From a virus, in IMG/VR virus record IMGVR_UViG_3300022187_000017, positions 41,778 through 105,777 of that record: DNA of 64,000 nucleotides. One strand, written 5' to 3'. The notes under the pieces were generated by a model. The model worked only from the letters and a program-made list of their open reading frames with translations. It had not been told where the DNA came from and searched no databases. Positions 57,223 to 64,000 of this stretch are shown piece by piece. Each line of letters opens with the position of its first letter. The first letter of the stretch is position 1. Position numbers and translations under genes: made by a program.

Positions 57223-57253
57223 TAAATATAGGCATTATATTTTAACTGACAAT
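57223..57253 (-). promoter_or_regulatory. Promoter at the structural/replication boundary
   Basis: ATTG-19 nt-TATATTTA; spacer TCAGTTAAAATATAATGCC. It separates the virion genes upstream from the HNH-exonuclease-terminase genes. Confidence 0.6.
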
Positions 57254-57276
57254 AAGAAAAGTGTAAAACTTTCGTA

Positions 57277-58089
57277 TTATGATAAAACTACTGTATTTAC
57301 TGCATCCCATGTAAAGGTTAGATTAGCTGCAGTTGGAGCACCAAGACCTAATGGAGTTACCACATACTCTTGACTATTTGGATTATTAATGAAATGGAAG
57401 TAGTCTAATTGAGATCCTGTTGCCTCTCCATTAACAAATACTATTGGAGTTTGTATTCCTATTCCTCCTACTTGAGTGAAGTTCATAGTACCTGACCAAT
57501 TAGCATCTATTCCTCCTGTAATTAAGGTAGACGTATAATAGTATATCTTTACATCAAATGGAAATTCTCTTTTAGCTGCAGGATCTTGGTCATCTTCATG
57601 AGCTAAATATAGATTAGCACATGATAAATATGCATCTGCTGCATCTGGATTGATTGTCCTTTTGATCCATACTCCTATATGCTCATCTGCTGCAAGAGTT
57701 GGTATGGAAATAGCTAGCCCTGTTCCTTTAGCATCTGTAAATGTCACCTCTAGAGGCTCTGCTCTATTATTGGACTCTAGCTCATATATAGAGTCTCCAC
57801 AACTATTCAATGCAGGAGATATTAATCCCATCTCTATGAGATATAGAGCATCATCTGCTTGTTCATAGTATATTTTAACTCCAACTAAATTTACTCCAGT
57901 GGTATTCTTCAATGAAAGTAATATATAATTAACACCACCACTCCTTATCTCAGATTGAGATGGATTTGCAAATATAGAGCCTTCTAATCCTGAAGGAACC
58001 TTAGATCCAGATACAAATCCTCCAATAGATTTTATTGGCTCTGTTTGTGTTGCACCATCTTCTGATGCACCTGTATAAAATAATCTCAT
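57277..58089 (-). CDS. Probable virion (tail) protein
   Basis: 270 aa, beta-rich, Thr/Gly/Asn-rich, with no signal peptide or catalytic motif (YILLSLKNTTGVNLVGVKIY; PFDVKIYYYTSTLITGG). It is last of a run of similar genes after the baseplate J-like gene, four bases from its neighbour. A fibre or baseplate-periphery role is inferred. Confidence 0.55.
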   Translation of the reverse strand: MRLFYTGASEDGATQTEPIKSIGGFVSGSKVPSGLEGSIFANPSQSEIRSGGVNYILLSLKNTTGVNLVGVKIYYEQADDALYLIEMGLISPALNSCGDSIYELESNNRAEPLEVTFTDAKGTGLAISIPTLAADEHIGVWIKRTINPDAADAYLSCANLYLAHEDDQDPAAKREFPFDVKIYYYTSTLITGGIDANWSGTMNFTQVGGIGIQTPIVFVNGEATGSQLDYFHFINNPNSQEYVVTPLGLGAPTAANLTFTWDAVNTVVLS

Positions 58090-58092
58090 AGT

Positions 58093-58953
58093 TTATGGTA
58101 TTTGGACAAATGGGTAAGGTGATTTCTTGTAAAGATTTAATAATCTCTTATCAACAATAGACAAAACACCTTCATTGTATGTTACTACAGCTAGGAAGAT
58201 TATACCCGGATAATTAACCGATAAATCCTGATTTGTTGATAGTGCGTAATTAGTAGATGATAATGTTATCTTAGCCTGACCTTCTCTAAATGGAAATTTA
58301 CTAGTCTCAGGAATAACTGCTGATGGTGTAAATGTACCAACTATCTGCCATTCCTGATTTGTGTCTGCTTGCAGAACTCCCTCAGCTACGTTCAAAATCA
58401 ATTGAGTATCTGTGACGATTGCCTGCACTAAATACTCCCCAGTGTTCACTGTTGAATTAGGGAACTTTATTACAGAAGGGAATTGGTTTATACCTCTCAA
58501 CCTATCATTAAATGAGGATGCTACTGATTCTGATACCATAGTAACAACACCATCTGACTGAACATTTACTAACTCATCCTCAGTATAGTCCTCCTCATAT
58601 TCAAGAATTACAGTATATGCTGTTGCACTCTCTGTCAAAGTAAATAGATTATTTTGATCAGATGAGTTGATTATCACATTCCCATATTGATCTATAGCTG
58701 TCCCTGCCTTCACAGTTATTGCTGCTCCATTTCCTTGGACTACTTTAAATGCTGTAAATAAGTCATCTGTAGTAGGATTTGTATCTTGCGACTCAAACCC
58801 TGATCCTGTTCCAGATCCATTCATTTGCACTACACCATAAGATTTCATATCTGCTAGTATAAAATTCTTACGATTCTCTTCTATTGAATCAGTTAAGAAT
58901 TTCAATTCTGGATATCCTAATGCTAACTCTGGTGATAAATGTAACTTGCTCAT
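58093..58953 (-). CDS. Probable tail-fibre/baseplate connector protein
   Basis: 286 aa. A helical start (SPELALGYPELKFLTDSIEE) is followed by beta-rich modules (ITVKAGTAIDQYGNVIINSS) and an end with VVTYNEGVLSIVDKRLLNLY, of the kind found where fibres join baseplates. It lies between the 657-aa structural gene and the 270-aa gene. No enzyme motif. Confidence 0.55.
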   Translation of the reverse strand: MSKLHLSPELALGYPELKFLTDSIEENRKNFILADMKSYGVVQMNGSGTGSGFESQDTNPTTDDLFTAFKVVQGNGAAITVKAGTAIDQYGNVIINSSDQNNLFTLTESATAYTVILEYEEDYTEDELVNVQSDGVVTMVSESVASSFNDRLRGINQFPSVIKFPNSTVNTGEYLVQAIVTDTQLILNVAEGVLQADTNQEWQIVGTFTPSAVIPETSKFPFREGQAKITLSSTNYALSTNQDLSVNYPGIIFLAVVTYNEGVLSIVDKRLLNLYKKSPYPFVQIP

Positions 58954-58957
58954 ATCT

Positions 58958-60931
58958 CTAAGATAAGTAATTATTTTTTAATTTCACGTTATATGGCAGC
59001 AATGATTGCTTCATTGTAGACTCAATTTCATCTGAAGTCTTACCACTATTATTTTTTAAATATGCCTCAACTATATTAACTCCATTTGTTATACCTATAT
59101 CATATGGCCTAACTGCCAATTTGAATGTTATATCCTTGATGTATAGAACTTCATCTCCTGTAGCTGTCTGAGGCTGATTATCTAGTATTGTATAATCTAG
59201 CTCAATATCTTGAGGAGTTGTTCCTACTGCATCTGTATATGTTAATAATCCATTGGCTATATCTGCTGCTGGTATAGTTTGAGGAAGTGTTGCTGTAATA
59301 TCTGTTACATCCCACATTAATGTACCTACTGAACCTCCTCCAGCTGATACTGCTATGGCATCTAATTGAATTGATCCTACTGGATCCCCTTCTGCATCAT
59401 TATAATCTTCTAGAAAGTCTATTAAAGTAAATACATGCACATCTTCATCATTTATATCCACTTGACTATTACTAGCTGTAGGCTCATTATTTGCAGGAGC
59501 TGTTCTATCTATTGCTATCCCAAATCCAAATTTACATGCTACAGCTGGCATCCTTAGATTATACCCTAGGCCTATTGATGTTCTTAAATTCTGATCACTA
59601 CCTTCATTTGGAACACTAGCTGGCAGCAATAATACTCTAACCATATACCACTCAGTTGACTTAGCTAATCTTTGCCTACTTATAGCCTCCCTAGTTTGAG
59701 TTACTGGATTTATAGTATCCAATGCTGCTTCTGTAAAAGATGAAGTGAATCCATACCCTGATACTGTAAATGATGCATCTCCCTTAGCTAGGAAGTTGAT
59801 CTCATATACTAAATTTGGATTTATGCTGGTTAAAAATGCCTTCTCTGCTTCTGTTGGTGCTGTGGGATCTACAAATCCTATCCCCACTAACTCACCTACA
59901 CCTGCTCCACTTAATTTAATAACATTAAGTGCAGCATCTGGAGGATCTGTTGTTCCTAGATTTACTACCTCTGTAGTCCCGTCTGGTAAAACAGGATAGT
60001 CAGTTATAAGTAAGTCTGCATTAAGATCATTCTGATAAGACTTCCTGAAATGATTTATATCAATCCCTCTATATAATGGAGAATGATCATTTAATCTCCA
60101 GATTAATTTAGAGTAATCGAATAGAAACTCATCACATACCTCATCAAATTGTACTAGATTAGGTAGCTCCCCATTAACTGTAGCTCCTCTGCTCTTTAGA
60201 TTGCCTATTGAAGGAGTTCCTCTATGTCTGGCATATGAGTATAGATTAGCCATGATATATTGCATATCATCTATCTCATTAGTCCTATTGACTATAATTG
60301 CCTGATTGGTTAAGTATGCTGCTATCAACCTTTCATCTTCATCGAAGTTTTCAAATCCTCTGGCATATGTAACATGCATTGCAAAGAAACAAGATACTGA
60401 CTTCCAGAATGATATATAATCCTCATCCTCAAAGTTTAGATTCCTTCCCTCTCCTCTGGTTAGGGACTTGGAAACTATACCCGGCTTATACATCTTATTC
60501 AGTACATTTATACACCACTTCTTCACATCCTCATCACAGCAACCATCAAAGAAATAAGAGAATATAGATCCTTGGAAGTATGATCCTCCTGCTACACAAT
60601 CTGAAGTTGTAGTATAGTTTAATTTTAGCCATTGAAATTCTAGATTGCCAGTATCATCAGATCCAGCTCTAGTATACCTGAACTGAGCTTGGAAGTCATG
60701 TGTTGCAGCTATTGGTATGGCTGCTAATGCCACATCAGATAGATCTTCCCAAACTGTCCAATTTATAGCATCCAGAGTGTACCTAAATTCCTTATCAAAA
60801 AATCTAGTTCCAGTTTCACCTACAAGTCCATCATTGAATGTTGAAATAGCAGTTATCCCATTGAGAGGATAATCCATGGTGAAAATGACATTATCATTTA
60901 TCTCTGTTAGTATGTTACCTGTTACTGCCAT
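58958..60931 (-). CDS. Large baseplate/tail protein with C-terminal cadherin-like domain
   Basis: 657 aa. The first 300 residues contain Cys/Trp-rich helical parts (FFDGCCDEDVKKWCINVLNK). Residues about 485-610 form a beta-sandwich (NEPTASNSQVDINDEDVHVF...DYNDAEGDPVGSIQLDAI...LLTYTDAVG...ELDYTILDN) closely matching the second domain of the 62555-63334 protein. A C-terminal helix-rich segment follows. One base separates it from the PKD protein. A baseplate or neck role is inferred from position. Confidence 0.6.
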   Translation of the reverse strand: MAVTGNILTEINDNVIFTMDYPLNGITAISTFNDGLVGETGTRFFDKEFRYTLDAINWTVWEDLSDVALAAIPIAATHDFQAQFRYTRAGSDDTGNLEFQWLKLNYTTTSDCVAGGSYFQGSIFSYFFDGCCDEDVKKWCINVLNKMYKPGIVSKSLTRGEGRNLNFEDEDYISFWKSVSCFFAMHVTYARGFENFDEDERLIAAYLTNQAIIVNRTNEIDDMQYIMANLYSYARHRGTPSIGNLKSRGATVNGELPNLVQFDEVCDEFLFDYSKLIWRLNDHSPLYRGIDINHFRKSYQNDLNADLLITDYPVLPDGTTEVVNLGTTDPPDAALNVIKLSGAGVGELVGIGFVDPTAPTEAEKAFLTSINPNLVYEINFLAKGDASFTVSGYGFTSSFTEAALDTINPVTQTREAISRQRLAKSTEWYMVRVLLLPASVPNEGSDQNLRTSIGLGYNLRMPAVACKFGFGIAIDRTAPANNEPTASNSQVDINDEDVHVFTLIDFLEDYNDAEGDPVGSIQLDAIAVSAGGGSVGTLMWDVTDITATLPQTIPAADIANGLLTYTDAVGTTPQDIELDYTILDNQPQTATGDEVLYIKDITFKLAVRPYDIGITNGVNIVEAYLKNNSGKTSDEIESTMKQSLLPYNVKLKNNYLS

Positions 60932-60932
60932 A

Positions 60933-62552
60933 TTATGGTGTTGTTATACTATGCTTTGTAGTTATTACAGAAGGATCAATTATTGTTGATGATGCTGCTA
61001 CTGCTATTGATGTCGATAGATAGAAATCATAGGTACTCCCTGATGGAGGTACTGTCCCAAATACTTCATTTTGAAATGTAAATTCACCTGATCCATCTAG
61101 TGTTACTTGTATTGTTGTAGTTGAAATACCGGGAGATAATAATGTCTCCACACTAGCATGTCCATTTAATACATCTGCTGATGCTTTAGCAACCCCTCCT
61201 CCTTTTGATAGATTAAACTGCAGATCTACTAATTCACCTGCTAATCCACCTCTAACTGCTAGATTATATAGCATATCATCTCCTGATGCCACTTCACTAA
61301 CTGTTTCTAAATATACTCCTGTACTAGAGACTGTAATTGTAGTGGAATCAGATGAACTAACCCCATCAGTAATTACAATAAGTTCAAATACATAGTCCCC
61401 ATCAGTAGCTCCTGCTGGGAACTCTATTGTTGGAGTTAATGTACTACCATTTATTATTGTTGGAAATACTATTGCTCCTGATGGTGATGCTGTTAAATGC
61501 CAAAAATATTCTATATCAACCACACCTGCTGCTGGAGTAGCTGTGCCTGTAAGTCCTACTGAGACTCCTGTTGTAGAGTTCACTGTTCCAGATCCTGTAA
61601 GTCCTGCATCTACAGTAGGTGCATCTACTGGAGCTTCAGAGCTAGTCACTGTTATTGTAGTTCCTTGAGTATCTATTAATCCATCATTATCTGTTACCTT
61701 TAATTGAACTGGGAATATTCCTATTTGATTTATATTTCTTACTTCACAAGTTGCTGCTGTTGGTGTAGATAATGATAATAATCCAACTCCTGCAGGGAAT
61801 GACCAAAGGTACGCTGTAATGGATCCATCTGAATCAGTAGATCCTGATCCTGATAATAGAACTCCTGTTCTTTTGGCCCACATACTGAAAGTAGTTCCTG
61901 CTGCTAGTGTTGGTTCCCACCCTCCTCCAAATGTCAATATCAACTTATTTGTGCCAGTATCCCAGCTAACAATAGTTCCTACTTTTGCAGGATCTCCAGT
62001 GTTATTATCTTGAACCCACACTTTTGTTAAATCACTATCATATGTATCAAAATATGTTGCATCTAGTGAATAAATTAATGCATCAGACAATGTTTCTGTT
62101 ATAACAAAAGTAAACTGATCTGTAATTGTTTCCACTACTACATCTGCATCTAACTGAACTCTATTTGCTAGTATTTTACCAATATTTATAGTACCACCAC
62201 CAGTTATATTTGCTACTGGAGGAACTAATGCAGCTGCATTGACTGTCACTGTTACTGTATCTGTGGCTGTCTGCCCATCATCATCCATTACAGTTGCTTT
62301 AAATACATATACTGTATTCTCTGATAAATTTTCTACTACTGTGGATGCTGCATTTGGACTTACTATGTTTATCCCAGTATCAACTCCTACTAACTGCCAA
62401 TTGTGAGATACTATAACTCCATCAGCATCTGATGCAATCATTGTCAACACTATTGAATCTTGTGGAGGATCCACTGTTACATTTGGCCCTGCATCCACTA
62501 CTGGACTAACTAAGGTCTTTGCTGTTATCTGTATTGTTAATGTATTGCTCAT
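60933..62552 (-). CDS. Structural protein with PKD/Ig-like domains
   Basis: 539 aa. At least three PKD-like units are seen: about 15-105 (VDAGPNVTVDP...FKATVMDDDGQTATDTVTVT), about 205-305 (GSGSTDSDGSITAYLWSFPA...LKVTDNDGLIDTQGTTITVT) and about 315-410 (VDAGLTGSGTV...FELIVITDGVSSSDSTTITV). Such domains decorate phage virions and bind surface carbohydrate weakly. The composition is Thr/Val/Ser-rich. Confidence 0.7.
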   Translation of the reverse strand: MSNTLTIQITAKTLVSPVVDAGPNVTVDPPQDSIVLTMIASDADGVIVSHNWQLVGVDTGINIVSPNAASTVVENLSENTVYVFKATVMDDDGQTATDTVTVTVNAAALVPPVANITGGGTINIGKILANRVQLDADVVVETITDQFTFVITETLSDALIYSLDATYFDTYDSDLTKVWVQDNNTGDPAKVGTIVSWDTGTNKLILTFGGGWEPTLAAGTTFSMWAKRTGVLLSGSGSTDSDGSITAYLWSFPAGVGLLSLSTPTAATCEVRNINQIGIFPVQLKVTDNDGLIDTQGTTITVTSSEAPVDAPTVDAGLTGSGTVNSTTGVSVGLTGTATPAAGVVDIEYFWHLTASPSGAIVFPTIINGSTLTPTIEFPAGATDGDYVFELIVITDGVSSSDSTTITVSSTGVYLETVSEVASGDDMLYNLAVRGGLAGELVDLQFNLSKGGGVAKASADVLNGHASVETLLSPGISTTTIQVTLDGSGEFTFQNEVFGTVPPSGSTYDFYLSTSIAVAASSTIIDPSVITTKHSITTP

Positions 62553-62554
62553 AA

Positions 62555-63334
62555 TTATGGTACGTTATCGTAAACTGTAAAATCTAAATCAAATTCCCTT
62601 GCTGTTACAAAGTTACCTGAATCTTGGAATTCTAAATCTCCATTCAATAGCTCTGCTGCAGTTACTGTCTTTGGTATATCTGCCCATGTTAATGCCACTG
62701 ATGAAAATAGTATCTGTCCAATATTTCCTGAAGGTAAACTGTCTATGGTTATATATCCTAGAGGATCTAACTCTGGATCATAGTAATTTTGAGTGAAATA
62801 TTCTGTTGTTAATGTTGTTAATGATCCATGTGCTACTTCAATTGTATGATCACTCACTGTTGGCTCCATATTATCTCCTAATACATGGAATATGATCACT
62901 ACATCATCACTCCAGCATTTAGGATTCTCTCCATCATCTCTGAATTGGAGAGTTAATTTTGTGTAATTATAACCTGACTGCCCTGCAATTGGTGTAAACT
63001 TCAGCAAGTTGTAATTTGCCCAACTTAGAACATCATTATTGATCACATTGGCTAGTACAGGAACTCCATATGTAAGAGATCCTTTACTAATAGTTTCTAT
63101 AACCTTAACCTTATTCAAAAGATCTCCCTCAGTATCTGTCATAGCAGCTGTGATCACTGCTGGATCAAATGTGTAAGTTGTATCAGCATTTACTATTATT
63201 TCAATAGGTGATGTGAATGTAGGAGCATTATTTACAATTACTCCATCATATATACACATCACATGAAATGCAGTAGTTGAGTCATTATCAACTAAGGTAT
63301 TTACTTCACTATCTATAACTATACTTTCTGGCAT
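62555..63334 (-). CDS. Structural protein with two cadherin-like domains
   Basis: 259 aa. Domain 1 (about 35-150: NNAPTFTSPIEIIVNADTTY...LTLQFRDDGENPKCW) and domain 2 (about 153-258: EPTVSDHTIEVAHGSL...LLNGDLEFQDSGN...FDLDFTVYDN) are cadherin/VCBS-type sandwiches. Domain 2 is repeated in the 58958-60931 protein. It starts at the J-like gene's stop. Probably a tail adhesion module. Confidence 0.6.
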   Translation of the reverse strand: MPESIVIDSEVNTLVDNDSTTAFHVMCIYDGVIVNNAPTFTSPIEIIVNADTTYTFDPAVITAAMTDTEGDLLNKVKVIETISKGSLTYGVPVLANVINNDVLSWANYNLLKFTPIAGQSGYNYTKLTLQFRDDGENPKCWSDDVVIIFHVLGDNMEPTVSDHTIEVAHGSLTTLTTEYFTQNYYDPELDPLGYITIDSLPSGNIGQILFSSVALTWADIPKTVTAAELLNGDLEFQDSGNFVTAREFDLDFTVYDNVP

Positions 63335-64000
63335 TATAAGTCACTTAAAACGGTTTGTTGAAATGAAAAGTCTGCTACTGAAGGATAGAATATAGGATTG
63401 ATATTCCCTGCATTATCCTCCAATATATTTCCATCGAGATCCATTAAAATGAATCCTCTTATCCTTGGTAATTTCCCTATAGGGATTATGATATCCTCAT
63501 TAGGGAAGAATGTTGTATCTGATACATACTTTATGCTCTCATTATCCTTCACTATTTGAAGAATATCATCCCATTCAATTCTGTCTCCTTGCTGCCACAA
63601 CCTCCAGTCTAAATACTTAGCAATGGCTATCTGGATCTCCTGTCTTATTTCATCAATAGGCTTATTCAGATCTACATCAGCTCTGAATGATAAATCTATG
63701 TACTCATAAGTTATATTCTCCAAGATAACATTTGTCACATTACCTGTGATTGAGTTGTAATCTGAGATATTGAAGTAAGATGCAGCATCTACAATGAGAT
63801 CATCTAGCTCTGCAGCTGTCAATGCTATCCCATTCTGAGTTGAAACTGCTAATTTTATCCTTCCTTGAGCATCTGATCCATAAGAATACACATTTAGAAT
63901 ATCACTATTAACCTTCTGGAAGGCCTGAGTGATATAATCCAATGTTCCTCTAGCTGCTAAATTTACCCCTTCCATAATTCTAATCCTGAAGGTATCATCT
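63334..64000 (-). CDS. Baseplate J-like wedge protein, 5' end beyond window
   Basis: The frame stays open to the right edge. Upstream of Met 63975 it reads DDTFRIRI, and then GTLDYITQAFQKVNSDILNV. Together these match the (E/D)-x-x-x-R-x-R-I...GT-x-x-Y...V...V-x-V block in the middle of Mu gp47/T4 gp6-like baseplate J proteins, so the Met is internal and the gene is partial. The rest (YEYIDLSFRADVDLNKPIDE, ILQIVKDNESIKYVSDTTFF) matches the J C-terminal half. It forms the baseplate wedge of a contractile tail. At least 222 codons are visible. Confidence 0.7.
   Translation of the reverse strand, partial: DDTFRIRIMEGVNLAARGTLDYITQAFQKVNSDILNVYSYGSDAQGRIKLAVSTQNGIALTAAELDDLIVDAASYFNISDYNSITGNVTNVILENITYEYIDLSFRADVDLNKPIDEIRQEIQIAIAKYLDWRLWQQGDRIEWDDILQIVKDNESIKYVSDTTFFPNEDIIIPIGKLPRIRGFILMDLDGNILEDNAGNINPIFYPSVADFSFQQTVLSDL

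Noticed and set aside
63973-63975. Met at 63975 as the start of the baseplate gene
   Set aside because: The frame stays open to the window edge and the upstream residues continue the family block, so the Met is internal.
1-64000. CRISPR array, insertion sequence, integrase or lysogeny module
   Set aside because: No regularly spaced repeats, transposase, recombinase or repressor/integrase pair was found on either strand.

Overview
The window looks like part of a large double-stranded DNA phage genome infecting a member of the Bacteroidota. Every supported gene, the RNA genes and all promoters are on the minus strand, so transcription runs from position 64000 towards 1. Genes are packed with 4-base (ATGA, TAATG) or short overlaps. 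The DNA is AT-rich. Host assignment rests on about 17 promoter-like sites with the Bacteroidota pattern TTTG-(19-20 nt)-TAnnTTTG, on a Bacteroidota-style secreted beta-barrel gene, and on A-rich leaders without a classical Shine-Dalgarno. No integrase, CRISPR array or insertion sequence was seen.

Layout, in transcription order. (1) 64000-57277: tail/baseplate genes. A baseplate J-like protein is cut by the right edge; then come Ig/PKD/cadherin-like domain proteins and fibre-type proteins. (2) 57253-36843: DNA metabolism and packaging. This holds an HNH protein, DnaQ-type exonuclease, terminase large subunit, DnaB-type helicase, TOPRIM primase, a bacterial-type DNA polymerase III alpha, a UvsY-like protein, a probable ssDNA-binding protein, SbcD/SbcC (gp47/gp46), RecA, a RuvC-like resolvase and a two-domain winged-helix protein. 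Bacterial-type polymerase and recombinase are thus combined with T4-style accessory factors. (3) 36733-22576: small unknown genes, a Trm1-like methyltransferase, a secreted transglycosylase, dNMP kinase, RNase H, a B12-dependent ribonucleotide reductase, a MazG-like hydrolase and a large unknown protein with C-terminal cysteine pairs. (4) 22575-10303: accessory region with many very small, often membrane, proteins in overlapping strings, a structured leader RNA, a SLOG protein, a TET/JBP-associated-type glycosyltransferase and a Gp88-family protein. (5) 10302-1: two PP-loop (PAPS-reductase-like) ATPases, a nucleotidyltransferase-like protein, an outer-membrane beta-barrel candidate, a metallophosphoesterase, a YadA-like fibre and, at the left edge, a sulfotransferase.

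The most striking element is in the only long non-coding gap (10303-10948). On the minus strand the 3' half of a tmRNA (GGAC, T-arm, acceptor 3' strand) comes first, and the 5' half (GGGGTAG, D-loop-like segment, tag frame ending Met-Ala-Ala-stop) comes 63 nt later. The two acceptor strands pair over 7 bp with the G3-U70 wobble used by alanyl-tRNA synthetase. This is the layout of a circularly permuted, two-piece tmRNA, which I do not know from Bacteroidota or their phages.

Regulation appears layered. Eleven promoters of the accessory half share a spacer core (TAAATATA or close) beyond the host boxes and an AACAACAA-type leader. Promoters of the replication/structural half lack this core. Internal genes often carry an AAAAAGAGAGAAA-type purine leader instead. 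Several gene starts were moved from upstream TTG/GTG codons to internal ATG codons because a promoter or the coupling overlap lies between them.
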